A DNA stretch of 64,000 nucleotides, from contig NZ_JAUQON010000004.1 in assembly GCF_030580955.1 (NCBI RefSeq), forward strand, positions 248,001 to 312,000, in the 5' to 3' direction. Positions 9,275-17,848 of this stretch are shown one piece after another. A program made the translations under genes and the position numbers. Source of the stretch: Hymenobacter convexus (lineage in GTDB: Bacteria; Bacteroidota; Bacteroidia; Cytophagales; Hymenobacteraceae). The notes beneath the pieces were generated by a model. That model was not told the origin of the DNA and made no database searches. It saw nothing but the letters and a program-made list of their open reading frames with translations. How positions within the stretch are numbered: the first letter of the stretch is position 1; every line of letters starts with the position of its first letter.

Positions 9275-9319
9275 ACATATTCATGTCATACCGCCGCATG
9301 GGTTTGGGCCGGACCTTTG
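9275..9319 (+). promoter_or_regulatory. Promoter with upstream ACATnTTCATGTCAT box (copy 1)
   Basis: The 15-base box at 9275-9289 (ACATATTCATGTCAT) is followed exactly 30 bases later by the end of a GACCTTTG -7-like element (9312-9319). The same box and spacing recur at 30567-30611. The ATG of the response regulator is only 4 bases after the TTTG, so the transcript should be leaderless or nearly so. Confidence 0.5.
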
Positions 9320-9323
9320 TGCC

Positions 9324-9992
9324 ATGATTTCCCCCCTTGCCCTGGCCATCATCGAAGACCAGGCCGCCATCCGCGACACGCTGCACGAGTACTTGTGCGC
9401 CCAACCCGAGTTTCGTTGCGTGCTGATGGCGGAATCGGTGGAGGCGTTCTTGCGGGACCTGCCCACGGCCGCCGTGCCGCCCCAGCTCATTCTCTCCGAC
9501 ATTGGCCTGCCCGGCCTCACCGGCATCGAGGGCATTCCCCTGATTCAGGCGCAGCTTCCCGGCGCTCAGGTACTCATCCTGAGCGTGTATGCCGATGCCG
9601 AGCGGGTATTTGAGGCCTTGCGGGCCGGGGCGGTGGGCTACCTGCTCAAGAACACCCCCCTGGCCCAGCTCAAGGAAAACCTGTTGCAGGTGGCGGCCGG
9701 CGGCTCGCCCATGAGCCCGGGTGTGGCCCGCTTCGTGGTGCAGGCGTTTCGGCACCAGCCGGTGGCCCCGGCGGCTTTTCCGCTTGAAACCCTGCTGCCG
9801 GAGCCCCTCACGGCCCGTGAGCTGGAGGTGGTGCGCGGCATTGAGGACGGCCTGAGCTACCAGCTCATCGCCGACCGCCACTTCATCAGCCTCGATACCG
9901 TGCGCAGCCACATTCGCAACGTGTACCGCAAGCTCCAGGTCAACTCCAAAGCCGAGCTGATGGCCCGGCAACTGAAGCGCCAGCGCGGCTAG
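9324..9992 (+). CDS. LuxR/NarL-family DNA-binding response regulator
   Basis: The start at 9324 immediately follows the -7 element and gives 222 residues. Residues 5-125 are a receiver domain with the acidic pair ED (11-12), phosphoacceptor Asp59 in LILSDIGLPG and the late Lys in YLLKNTPL. Residues 160-220 are a LuxR-type helix-turn-helix (LTARELEVVRGIEDGLSYQL, then SLDTVRSHIRNVYRKL). It should be phosphorylated by a HisKA_3 kinase, and such a kinase is encoded about 600 bases downstream on the same strand. The two genes have separate promoters, so partnership is likely but not shown. Confidence 0.93.
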   Translation: MISPLALAIIEDQAAIRDTLHEYLCAQPEFRCVLMAESVEAFLRDLPTAAVPPQLILSDIGLPGLTGIEGIPLIQAQLPGAQVLILSVYADAERVFEALRAGAVGYLLKNTPLAQLKENLLQVAAGGSPMSPGVARFVVQAFRHQPVAPAAFPLETLLPEPLTARELEVVRGIEDGLSYQLIADRHFISLDTVRSHIRNVYRKLQVNSKAELMARQLKRQRG

Positions 9993-10535
9993 GCTGGGCG
10001 CGCATTCCGCTTGCTTGTGCAATACCGCCGCGTGGGGTGGGCCGTTTTGGCGGCCGCGCTGGCTGGGCCGGCAGCCAGGGGCCTGGCCTGGACCACGGCC
10101 TCGGAAAAGCATAGCCGGACTTTTGCGGTGGAGCGCAGCCCAAGCGGCCTGGCTTCGAGCGCGGCGGCATGGTAGCCGCCAGGCCCCTGAGAGCATGGCT
10201 ACCGAGGCCTCCTTGATTAAAGGGGCGCTGAAGGGCGGGCTTCCGTCCCATACCGGCCGCAAAAACGGCTGTAACGTGTTGGCCCGGTATTGCTCCCGCT
10301 CCATCGGGACGTCACCGCCACGCACTTGTTCCACTACGACAACCGCTTCCACGGGCCCCCGCCTGGGCCGGGCCGGCCGAACCATTGGCCGGCCGAAACG
10401 GGTCATTCGCCCAGCTTTTGCTTCCATCGCCCGCCCATCCGGCATCTGCACGGGCCGGTTGCCCGTTAGGCAAGGTTAGTTAGCTTAACCGTAGCGCGCG
10501 GACCAGCTTATTCGCCTGCCAGTAGCCCGCGCCCC
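9993..10535 (+). other. About 540 bases without a convincing gene
   Basis: GC-rich sequence lies between the regulator and kinase genes. The longest plus-strand frame (10015-10479) is rich in Arg, Trp and Pro, has no recognisable motif and looks like a GC artefact. Two related stretches with GCCAGG and CCCCTG cores (about 10068-10090 and 10170-10190) suggest imperfect inverted repetition. It may be decayed sequence; I see no terminator, RNA or known repeat. Confidence 0.4.
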
Positions 10536-10544
10536 TAATTTTGC
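10536..10544 (+). promoter_or_regulatory. Bacteroidota -7 promoter element
   Basis: TAATTTTGC is an exact TAnnTTTG match. Transcription would start near 10548, leaving ATG at 10568 or 10601 as possible starts for the histidine kinase. Confidence 0.65.
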
Positions 10545-10600
10545 GCGCAGGCCCGCAGAAAACGACCATGCCCTGCTGCGGCTGCCCTTGTCCGATACCC

Positions 10601-12598
10601 ATGCTATTTTCTCTACCCAAAAATCCGGCGCGCACTTTTTTTCACCGCGCCCCGGGGCGCCTGTTGCTGCGAGGCCTGTTGCTGCTGGGTTTGCTGGCGG
10701 GCCCTGGCATGGTACGGGCGCAGGGCCCGCCCCTGCCGCTGGCCCGCCTGGCCGTGGTGCGCGACAGCCTGACCCGCCTGCTGGCCCGCGACCAGCGCCC
10801 CGATACCCAGCGCGTGAGCCGCCTCAATACCCTCGCCTTTGCCCTGCGCATGAACGAAGCCGAGGAATCGCGGCGGCTCACGCGGCAGGCGCTGCGACTG
10901 GCCCAGCAGCTGCGCTTTGAGCACGGACTGCTCGAAGCCCTCTTCAACCTGAGCTACTACCAGCGCGCGCACAGCCAGTACGACTCGGCCGTTTACTACG
11001 CCCGGCTGGCGCTGCCCCTGGCCGCCCGCACCGGCAACCGCTACACCCAGACGCGGGTGTACTACAACCTGGCCCGCATTTACCAGGAACAGGGCAACTA
11101 CGCCGCCGCCCTGGGCCCCAGCCTCGACGGGCTGGCCCTGGCCCGGGCCATGGGCAATGCCCGGGTGCTGCTGTTCCAGCTGGTGATGGCAGCGCGCATC
11201 GAGCTGGCCCTGGGCGAGTACGCCAGCGCCCGGGCCTACATGAACGAGGCCCGCCCCCTGGCCGGACCGGCGCACGACCTGCTTTCCACCGCCTACCTCT
11301 CTCAGGTAGCCGGCGACCTCAGCCGCCAGCAGGGCCAGTGGCGCGCCGCCCGTGCCCACTACAGCCAGGCGCTGGCCAGCTACGCCGTGGTGCTGAACAA
11401 GCCGGGTCTGGTCGAAATGCAGCTTCGAATTGGTGAGATGGACGAGCGGCTCGGCAACTACTCGGCCGCCCGCCGCGCCGGCCGGGCCGGGTTGCGCCAG
11501 TCCAGAGCCGCCGCCCGGCCCGAGCAGGTGGCCCAGGCCGCTCTGCTGCTGGCCCGCGCCTGGCTGCCCACCCACCCCGACAGCGCCCGCCACTACGCGG
11601 AACAGGCCTTGGCCACGGCTCGCCCGCACCACCTGCGCGTGCAGGCCCGCGATGCGGCCCAGCTACTGGCCCGGGCCACCGACCGCCTCGGGCAGGGCCA
11701 CGCCGCCTACCGGTATCAGGCCCTGGCCGGAGCCTACGCCGACAGCATCGGCGGCGAAGACAACGGCCGCCGGTTGGCGGCCGTGCTGGCCCGGGCCGCG
11801 CGCTCGCGCACCCAGATGGAGCTGAACGTGGTGCGCCAGCGCGAGCGCCTGCTCCGCCAGCGGCAGGAGCTGGAGCACCTGCGCACCCAGCGCCAGCTGG
11901 TGGGCATCGGGGCGCTGGTGCTGGGGGTGGTGCTGCTGGCAGGCGGGTTATTTTGGCGCTACCGCCGCCGGCAGCAGCAGCGCTTGGCCAGCCGCGACGC
12001 GGCCCTGCGCCAGCGCCTGGCCGCCGACCTGCACGACGACGTGGGCGCGCTCCTCACCCAAATCAGCCTGCAAAGCGACCTGCTGCGCGAAGCCCCCGCT
12101 GCCCCCGAAATCACCCTGGCCCGCCTCAACCGCCTGAGCGACACCAGCCGCCGCGCCGCCCGCCAGATGGCCGACGTGGTGTGGGGCCTGCACACCTCGT
12201 CGGAACAGCTGCCCGAGGTGCTGGCCCACATGCGCGACCACGCCCACGAAGTGCTGGCCAACACCCACCTGACCGTGGACTTCGCCGTGAGCCCCGCCGC
12301 CGCCACCCTGCAGCCCGGCGTGGCCGTGTGCCAAAGCCTGTACCTGATTTACAAGGAGGCGCTGCACAACGTGGTGAAGCACGCGCACACGGCCACCCGG
12401 GTTACGGTGCGGCTCAGCCAGGAAGGCAGCCAGCTCTGTCTTTCGGTGCGCGATGACGCCCCCGGTCCGGCCCCTACCGCACGCGCCGGCGGCCACGGCC
12501 TGGCCAACATGCGCCAGCGCGCCGAGGCCGTGGGTGGCGCCCTGCACTTTGTGGCCGAGGCCACGGGCTTTGGCGTGGTGGCTTGCCTGCCGGCGTAG
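10601..12598 (+). CDS. TPR-containing sensor histidine kinase (HisKA_3 type)
   Basis: The start at 10601 gives 665 residues with an N-terminal signal (LLLRGLLLLGLLAGPGMVRAQ). Residues 45-390 are helical TPR-type repeats (for example TRVYYNLARIYQEQGNYAAA) that should lie outside the membrane. A coiled coil (LRQRQELEHLRTQRQL) precedes one transmembrane helix (LVGIGALVLGVVLLAGGLFW). The cytoplasmic HisKA_3 domain carries the phospho-His in LAADLHDDVGALL. The ATPase domain has the N-box ALHNVVKHAHTATRV and a G-box ending GGHGLANMRQRAEAVGG. It is the likely partner of the NarL-type regulator at 9324. ATG at 10568 is an alternative start. Confidence 0.93.
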   Translation: MLFSLPKNPARTFFHRAPGRLLLRGLLLLGLLAGPGMVRAQGPPLPLARLAVVRDSLTRLLARDQRPDTQRVSRLNTLAFALRMNEAEESRRLTRQALRLAQQLRFEHGLLEALFNLSYYQRAHSQYDSAVYYARLALPLAARTGNRYTQTRVYYNLARIYQEQGNYAAALGPSLDGLALARAMGNARVLLFQLVMAARIELALGEYASARAYMNEARPLAGPAHDLLSTAYLSQVAGDLSRQQGQWRAARAHYSQALASYAVVLNKPGLVEMQLRIGEMDERLGNYSAARRAGRAGLRQSRAAARPEQVAQAALLLARAWLPTHPDSARHYAEQALATARPHHLRVQARDAAQLLARATDRLGQGHAAYRYQALAGAYADSIGGEDNGRRLAAVLARAARSRTQMELNVVRQRERLLRQRQELEHLRTQRQLVGIGALVLGVVLLAGGLFWRYRRRQQQRLASRDAALRQRLAADLHDDVGALLTQISLQSDLLREAPAAPEITLARLNRLSDTSRRAARQMADVVWGLHTSSEQLPEVLAHMRDHAHEVLANTHLTVDFAVSPAAATLQPGVAVCQSLYLIYKEALHNVVKHAHTATRVTVRLSQEGSQLCLSVRDDAPGPAPTARAGGHGLANMRQRAEAVGGALHFVAEATGFGVVACLPA

Positions 12599-12623
12599 GC
12601 AGACTGAGGTGGCGCATGTCGGG

Positions 12624-12737
12624 AAAAGAACGTCATGCAGAGCGCAGCGAAGCATCTCGCTTGCGAGGGTAACTCAATCTTCAGGATTGGATGCTGCACG
12701 CGAGATGTTTCGACTGCGCGCGGCATGACGTTCTTTT
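12624..12737. repeat. GTCAT-type palindromic repeat, copy 2
   Basis: Arms of about 37 bases (12624-12660 and 12700-12737) share AACGTCATG, AGCGCAGCGAAGCATCTCGC and their complements around a 39-base loop. A few mismatches are present. It lies between the kinase and phosphoesterase genes and can act as a terminator. Confidence 0.85.
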
Positions 12738-12780
12738 GTTTTTCCTCTTTCTTCCCTGTCTCTACTTTTCCCCTCTCCTC

Positions 12781-13713
12781 ATGTACGACCTCATCGGCGA
12801 TATCCACGGCCACGCCGCCGAGTTGCAGCTGCTGCTGAAGCAGCTCGATTATGCTCCTGACGCCCGGGGCGTGTACCGCCACGCCGGCGGCCGGCAGGTC
12901 ATCTTCGTGGGTGATTTTGTTGACCGCGGGCCGGCCATTCGGGAAACGCTGCAAATTGTGCGCGGTATGGTGGACGGCGGCGCGGCCCTGGCCGTGATGG
13001 GCAACCACGAGTACAACGCCCTCGCCTTTTGGGCCTTCGACCCCACGGGCGGGCACCTGCGCCCCCACTGGCCCAACCACATTATGCAGCATTTCGAAAC
13101 CATTCGGGCGTTCAGCAGCAAGGAGCTGTTTGCCGAATGGCAGGATTATCTGGCGTGGTTCATGCGGCTGCCGCTGTTTCTGGAGCTGCCCGGCCTGCGC
13201 GTCGTGCACGCCTGCTGGGACGCCCGCTACATTGCCCAGTTGCGCGCGTGGCTACCCGACGACCGCCTGACGCCCGAGTTCCTGCTGCGGGCCAGCCGCG
13301 TGGGGTCAGCGGAATTCAAGGCCATCGAAGTCACGCTCAAAGGCCACGAAACCGACCTGCCCGGCGACCACCACTTCTTCGACAAAGACGGCCACCGCCG
13401 CACCAAAGTGCGCACCGCGTGGTGGCGCGACCCGGCCGCTTCCACCTACCACAACTACTTCCTGGAGCCCATCGAAGCGCTGGCCGACCAGTCCGTCGAT
13501 GTAGCCGCCTTGCCCAACGCCAGCTACTACCAAGACGAAACGCCCGTGTTCTTCGGCCACTACTGGCTGCGCGGCGAGCCCCGGCTGCTCACGCCCCACT
13601 CCGTATGCCTCGACTACAGCGTGGCCCGGGGCGGCGAGCTGGTAGGCTACCGCTGGCACGGCGAGCAGGTGCTCACGCCCGCCGGGCTGGTGCGCGTGGC
13701 GGGTGCTCAGTAG
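12781..13713 (+). CDS. Metallophosphoesterase, PrpE/ApaH-like
   Basis: The start at 12781 places GDIHG at residue 6, where the family begins; upstream codons fall in the repeat. The 310-residue protein has the three hallmark metal motifs GDIHGH, GDFVDRGP and GNHEYNA. It also has later His ligands in VVHACWD and FFGHYWL. These residues bind two metal ions for phosphoester hydrolysis in the cytoplasm. Relatives act on Ap4A-type nucleotides or phosphoproteins; the substrate cannot be read from sequence. It stands alone. Confidence 0.9.
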   Translation: MYDLIGDIHGHAAELQLLLKQLDYAPDARGVYRHAGGRQVIFVGDFVDRGPAIRETLQIVRGMVDGGAALAVMGNHEYNALAFWAFDPTGGHLRPHWPNHIMQHFETIRAFSSKELFAEWQDYLAWFMRLPLFLELPGLRVVHACWDARYIAQLRAWLPDDRLTPEFLLRASRVGSAEFKAIEVTLKGHETDLPGDHHFFDKDGHRRTKVRTAWWRDPAASTYHNYFLEPIEALADQSVDVAALPNASYYQDETPVFFGHYWLRGEPRLLTPHSVCLDYSVARGGELVGYRWHGEQVLTPAGLVRVAGAQ

Positions 13714-13784
13714 CGCGGCCTTTGTGGTCCGGGCCTTCACGCCGGTTACGCAGCACTAACAGTGATGCGGGTTGGCCGGTGCGA

Positions 13785-13810
13785 AACGCGGACTCCAAAG
13801 TCCGCGCTAC
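13785..13810. repeat. GCGCGGACT-type hairpin repeat, single arm
   Basis: CGCGGACT (13787-13794) pairs with AGTCCGCG (13799-13806) and is followed by CTAC. Read on the other strand it closely matches one arm of the larger repeat at 51966-52028. It lies between the phosphoesterase and peptidase genes. Confidence 0.7.
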
Positions 13811-13901
13811 GTGCGGGCTGCCCCGCGTCCGCCGTTTGCTCCTTCTGCCGTTCCTTTGGGCTTTGGCGGCCCTACTGCCGCTCCTTTTGCTACCCCTGCC
13901 C

Positions 13902-15761
13902 ATGCGTTTCCTTCCGTTTGCCCTGTTGCTGGCCGTGCCCGCCCTGGGGCAGTCCCCGCTGCCCCTGCCCCGCAACTTCGAACCCCTGTATGCCAAAGGC
14001 ACCCGCGCCACCACCGGCCTGCCCGGCCCCCGGTACTGGCAAAACTCGGCCGACTACGACCTGGCCGTGAGCTTCGACCCGGTGAGCCGCCGCATGGCCG
14101 GCACCGTGGCCATCCAGTACCTCAACAACAGCCCCGACTCGCTCCGGCAGCTCTGGTTCAAGCTCTACCCCAACATTTACCAGAAAGGCGCGCCGCGCAG
14201 CAAGGCCTTCGCGCCCGAGGACATTGGCGACGGCGTCAAAATACTCAACCTGACCATTAACGGGGAAAACTTCGACGTCAACAAGCTGGCTATTAACGCT
14301 ACCAATATGCCCGTGGCGCTGCGCCGGGCGCTGGGGCCGCACCAGGTGGCCACGGTGCGCGCCACCTACTCCTACATTCTGAACAAGGGCTCGCACCAGC
14401 GCACCGGCGAGATTGAGCCGGGGGCTGATTTCGTGGCCTACTTCTTCCCGCGCATCGCCGTGTACGACGACCTCGACGGCTGGAACAAGGTGCCCTACAC
14501 CGGCGACCAGGAGTTCTACAACGACTTCGGCAATTTCCGGGCGGCCATCACCGTGCCCCGCAACTTCGTGGTGTGGGCCACCGGCGACCTCACCAACGCC
14601 GCCCAGGTGCTCAGCCCCAAGTACGCCCAGCGCCTGCGCGAGGCCGAGCAGAAGGACGCCATCAGCACCATCATCAGCGCCGAAGACTTGGCCCGCAAGG
14701 ACATCACCCCACAGGCCGACCAGAACACCTGGCGCTTTGAGGCGAAGAACGTGACGGATTTCGTGTTTGCCACCGCCGACCATTACGTGTGGCAAAGCAC
14801 TAGCCTGGTGGTGGACCCCGCCACCAAGCGCCGCACCCGCGTCGACGCCGTGTACAATCCCAAGCACAAGGACTACGAGGAAGTCATCGATTTCAGCCGC
14901 CGCACGGTGGAGTCCATGAGCTACCAGTTCCCGAAGTGGCCCTTCCCCTACGCCCACGAAACGGTGTTCGACGGCCTCGACCAGATGGAGTACCCCATGA
15001 TGGTGAACGACAACCCCACCGCCACCCGCGAGGACGCCATCACCCTCACCGACCACGAAATCTTCCACACGATGTTCCCCTTCTACATGGGCATCAACGA
15101 AACGAAGTACGGCTGGATGGACGAGGGCTGGGCCACCATCGGCGAGTGGCTGATTTCGCCCATGATTGACCCCAAGCTCGACGACGACTACGGCATCAAG
15201 CCCTACGCCACCAATGCCGGCGCGGAGGGCGACCTGCCCATCATCACGCCCAGCACCCAGCAAAACGGCGGAGCCTTCTTCCTAAATTCCTATCCCAAGC
15301 CCGCCCTGGGCTACCTCTACGTGAAGGATTTGCTCGGTGATGAGCTGTTCACGAAGGCCCTGCACACCTACATCCGCACCTGGAACGGCAAGCACCCCCT
15401 GCCCTACGACTTCTTCAACTCGATGAACACCGGCTCCGGCCGCAACCTCAACTGGTTCTGGCAGCGCTGGTTCTTTGACGGCGGCTACCCGGACCTTGCC
15501 CTCTCGGCCGTGACCAAAACCGCCACCGGCTACGACCTCACGGTGGCCGCCCACGGCCGCAAGCCCGTCCCCGTGGACCTCACCCTCACCTTCGCCGACA
15601 ACACGACCCAGAAAATCCACCGCAGCATCGCCGTCTGGGAATCGGGCGCGCCGTCTGTGAGCATCCCCCTCGCCACCAAGCAGTTCCTGAAGCGCGTGAC
15701 GCTGGGCAGCACCCTCGTGCCCGACAGCTTCCCGAAGGACAATGTGTGGGAGGGGAAGTAG
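13902..15761 (+). CDS. M1-family (gluzincin) metallopeptidase, secreted
   Basis: The start at 13902 gives a short signal peptide (MRFLPFALLLAVPALGQ) and a 619-residue protein. The N-terminal beta domain resembles aminopeptidase N. The zinc site is HEIFH at 385-389 with the third ligand Glu408 in GWMDEGWA, 18 residues on, as M1 requires. The exopeptidase-type motif is LDQMEYPMM in place of the usual GxMEN, a form found in many Bacteroidota members. A C-terminal Ig-like region follows. It probably trims peptides in the periplasm. Strong Ala/Pro-rich codon use upstream continues the frame, but there is no start signal there. Confidence 0.92.
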   Translation: MRFLPFALLLAVPALGQSPLPLPRNFEPLYAKGTRATTGLPGPRYWQNSADYDLAVSFDPVSRRMAGTVAIQYLNNSPDSLRQLWFKLYPNIYQKGAPRSKAFAPEDIGDGVKILNLTINGENFDVNKLAINATNMPVALRRALGPHQVATVRATYSYILNKGSHQRTGEIEPGADFVAYFFPRIAVYDDLDGWNKVPYTGDQEFYNDFGNFRAAITVPRNFVVWATGDLTNAAQVLSPKYAQRLREAEQKDAISTIISAEDLARKDITPQADQNTWRFEAKNVTDFVFATADHYVWQSTSLVVDPATKRRTRVDAVYNPKHKDYEEVIDFSRRTVESMSYQFPKWPFPYAHETVFDGLDQMEYPMMVNDNPTATREDAITLTDHEIFHTMFPFYMGINETKYGWMDEGWATIGEWLISPMIDPKLDDDYGIKPYATNAGAEGDLPIITPSTQQNGGAFFLNSYPKPALGYLYVKDLLGDELFTKALHTYIRTWNGKHPLPYDFFNSMNTGSGRNLNWFWQRWFFDGGYPDLALSAVTKTATGYDLTVAAHGRKPVPVDLTLTFADNTTQKIHRSIAVWESGAPSVSIPLATKQFLKRVTLGSTLVPDSFPKDNVWEGK

Positions 15762-15988
15762 TCTGCCGTCCATAGCAAGCGAAGCAGGCCAGGCCAACGC
15801 GGGCGCGCCAGCATTCCGGGGCATCCTTCCCGAACTACTTGAGTGCCGGCCGGCGTGCGCGGGCATTTCGGCCGATGGCTTTCATTTAAATGGAGCAGCT
15901 TCTGCGCGTCCACAACTCAGCGGCATTTCCGGCTTACTTTCATTTGTTTTTTTCAACATCACATTTTTTTACCACCTCAAACCCCTTC

Positions 15989-16759
15989 ATGAAACACCTT
16001 TTCCAATTTCTCTTTTTGGCTTTCTTCGCCGCCACTACCCTTGTGCTGTCCTCGTGCGGCGATGACAAGAAGACAGACCCCACCCCCACCACCGGCACGG
16101 TGAACGGGCAGATTACTCCCGCCAACGCCGTAACGACCGTGACGGCCACCAGCTCTGCCACCCCGGCCACCACCGCCACGGCCACCCCCAACGCCAGCGG
16201 GGCCTACACCTTTTCCAACCTGGCCGCTGGTACTTACACGCTGAGCTTCACGCCGGCCACGGGCTACGCGACACCGGCCACGCAAACCGTCACCGTGACG
16301 GCGGGCGGCACGGCCACGGCCTCGGCCGTGACAGTGACGACGACCAGCACAGGCAGCGGCAGCGGCGCTTTTGCTTATACCATCAACGGCACTGCCATTA
16401 CGGCCAACTTGGTCACGGGCAACGTGCTGTTCGGTTCTTTGCTTATTCAGAGCAGCAGCAGCGTGGGCAGCCGGGGCGTGACGCTCAGCCTGGACCAAGT
16501 GCCGACCAGTCCCCGCACCTACACGTTTGGCGGGGCAGGCAGCACCTCGGAAATCAGCGTGGTAGAGGCCGCGGGCGCCGGCCTGGCCGAATGGAACACC
16601 ACAGTCTCGGGGGGCACGGGCACCGTCACCATCACGTCGGTAAGCACGAACCCGCGGCGGGCTTCGGGCACGTTCAGCGCCGTGGCTCAGCCCCGGAGCG
16701 GCGGCGCAAGCGGGACGCGCACCATCACCACTGGCACGTTCAGCAACGTGGGCTTCTAA
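15989..16759 (+). CDS. Lipoprotein with carboxypeptidase-regulatory-like domain
   Basis: The start at 15989 gives 256 residues with a lipoprotein signal ending TLVLSSC and GDDKK. Residues 33-105 are a Thr/Ala-rich Ig-like domain of the carboxypeptidase regulatory type (VNGQITPANAV, GAYTFSNLAAGTYTLSF). The C-terminal half (FAYTINGTAITANLVTGNVL...) resembles the DUF6252-like beta-barrel of surface lipoproteins in this phylum. It should be anchored in the outer membrane. No function is known. Two hairpins follow the stop codon. Confidence 0.75.
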   Translation: MKHLFQFLFLAFFAATTLVLSSCGDDKKTDPTPTTGTVNGQITPANAVTTVTATSSATPATTATATPNASGAYTFSNLAAGTYTLSFTPATGYATPATQTVTVTAGGTATASAVTVTTTSTGSGSGAFAYTINGTAITANLVTGNVLFGSLLIQSSSSVGSRGVTLSLDQVPTSPRTYTFGGAGSTSEISVVEAAGAGLAEWNTTVSGGTGTVTITSVSTNPRRASGTFSAVAQPRSGGASGTRTITTGTFSNVGF

Positions 16760-16822
16760 GCGCAGCGGCCAAGCCGCTGCGCCCAACAAAAACCAGTCGG
16801 CCGGGCCGGCTGGTTTTTTTTT
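16760..16822 (+). terminator. Tandem hairpins ending in a T-run
   Basis: A perfect hairpin GCGCAGCGGC/GCCGCTGCGC (16760-16782) begins at the stop codon. A second stem (16788-16817) follows, with AACCAG and GGCC pairing and then nine T. The second is a classic terminator for the lipoprotein gene. Confidence 0.85.
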
Positions 16823-16853
16823 ACGCCCGGACGGCCCGCCATCCCCGCCGTTG

Positions 16854-16862
16854 TACCTTTGC
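16854..16862 (+). promoter_or_regulatory. rnpB promoter -7 element
   Basis: TACCTTTGC is an exact match to TAnnTTTG, placed a few bases before the predicted 5' end of the RNase P RNA. This independently supports the RNA's start. Confidence 0.8.
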
Positions 16863-16865
16863 ACG

Positions 16866-17282
16866 CAGTGATGGGTCGCCCCACCGCGGCGCCCAACGCA
16901 AGACGGGCGACGAGGAAAGTCCGGGCAACGCAGAGCACCCTGCTTCCTAACGGGAAGGACTGGCGCGTATAATGCAAACCAGGACAGCCAGTGCCACAGA
17001 AAATACCGCCTACGTACCAGCTTCGGCCGGTGCCGGTAAGGGTGAAAAGGTGCGGTAAGAGCGCACCAGCGGGCGGGCAACCGTCCCGGCTGGGTAAACC
17101 TCAGGGGTTGAAAGACCAAATAAGCTGGTACGCCGGCGCGGCTTCGGCCGCTTCGGCACCGGGCGGCTCGTCCGGCGCCAGCGGGTAGGTTGATGGAGCC
17201 TTTCCGCGAGGACTGGCCTAGATAAATGGTGGGGCAGTGGCTTCGGCCACGGACAAAACCCGGCTTACAGACCCATCACCTC
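16866..17282 (+). ncRNA. rnpB: RNase P RNA (M1 RNA), bacterial class A
   Basis: The catalytic RNA matures tRNA 5' ends. The 5' end GTGATGGGTC (16868-16877) pairs perfectly with GACCCATCAC (17270-17279) as helix P1. The conserved cores are present: GACGAGGAAAGTCCGGGC near 16907, GGTAAGGGTGAAAAGGTGCG near 17035, AAGAGCGCACCAG and the 3' block GATAAATGGTGGGG...ACAAAACCCGGCTTA. Ends are estimated from P1 and from the promoter and terminator, so they may be off by a few bases. Confidence 0.97.
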
Positions 17283-17287
17283 ACATC

Positions 17288-17323
17288 AAAAAAGGCCACT
17301 CCCGCGCGGGAGTGGCCTTTTTG
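17288..17323. terminator. Terminator of rnpB, bidirectional
   Basis: A perfect stem centred on CCCGCGCGGG (17291-17320) is flanked by A-run and T-run. It separates rnpB from the convergent cytochrome gene. Confidence 0.92.
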
Positions 17324-17348
17324 ATTGATGAATAATCGAAGAACCAGA

Positions 17349-17382
17349 ACCGTCATGTCTCGGCTGCGCTCGACACGACGGT
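17349..17382. repeat. GTCAT-type hairpin, short form
   Basis: ACCGTCATGTC pairs with GACACGACGGT around CTCGGCTGCGCT. The loop GGCTGCGCTCGACA is the core of the larger GTCAT repeats in this window. It lies just after the end of the cytochrome gene on the minus strand. Confidence 0.65.
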
Positions 17383-17393
17383 CTATTCCATTC

Positions 17394-17840
17394 CTACTTC
17401 TTCGCCGCCCGCGCGGCCTTCACCTCGCCCACGGTCACGGCGCTGGCCTTGTTGCCAAAGCTGTTGCGCACGTAGGTGAGCACGTCGGCCATTTGCTGCT
17501 CGGTCAGGTGGGTTTGGGCAGGCATTACGCTACGGTATTCCTCGCCGTTGATTTCCAAGCCTTTCAGGCCGTTGAGCAGCACGCCTATTAGACGGGGTTT
17601 GTCGCCCAGCACGTAGTCGGTTTTGGTCAGGGGCGGGTTCATGCCGTCCACGCCGCCACCGTCGGCCTGGTGGCAACTAAGGCAGTTTTGGGTGTAAACA
17701 GCCTTGCCAGCAGCCAGCAGGGCGGGCGAAACGCCGGCCGTGGGCTTTTTGGCCGGGGCCTTGGCAGCCGGCTTTTTCTGGGCAAAAGCGGCCCCGCTAC
17801 TCAGCAGCAACAGGGACAAGATGACAGGAAGCTTCTTCAC
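17394..17840 (-). CDS. Secreted class I cytochrome c
   Basis: The 148-residue protein starts with a signal peptide (MKKLPVILSLLLLSSGAAFAQ) and a Lys/Ala/Pro-rich spacer. Heme is attached at C53-L-S-C56-H57. The axial Met is probably Met106 in YRSVMPAQ. The last helix, EQQMADVLTYVRNSFGN, is typical of cytochromes c that accept electrons from periplasmic dehydrogenases. It lies 8 bases after the sugar dehydrogenase gene on the same strand, so it is very likely that enzyme's electron acceptor. Confidence 0.92.
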   Translation of the reverse strand: MKKLPVILSLLLLSSGAAFAQKKPAAKAPAKKPTAGVSPALLAAGKAVYTQNCLSCHQADGGGVDGMNPPLTKTDYVLGDKPRLIGVLLNGLKGLEINGEEYRSVMPAQTHLTEQQMADVLTYVRNSFGNKASAVTVGEVKAARAAKK

Positions 17841-17848
17841 GAACGAGG

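Noticed and set aside
9219..9323. Earlier start for the NarL-type regulator
   Set aside because: It lies inside the palindrome and upstream of the -7 element, so it would not be transcribed.
10015..10479. Possible small gene between regulator and kinase
   Set aside because: Arg/Trp/Pro-rich translation, no promoter, and no recognisable motif; treated as non-coding.
13029..13901. Upstream extension of the M1 peptidase frame
   Set aside because: It overlaps the phosphoesterase gene out of frame and precedes the signal peptide at 13902.
16991..17188. Small protein inside rnpB
   Set aside because: The frame lies wholly within conserved RNase P RNA sequence.
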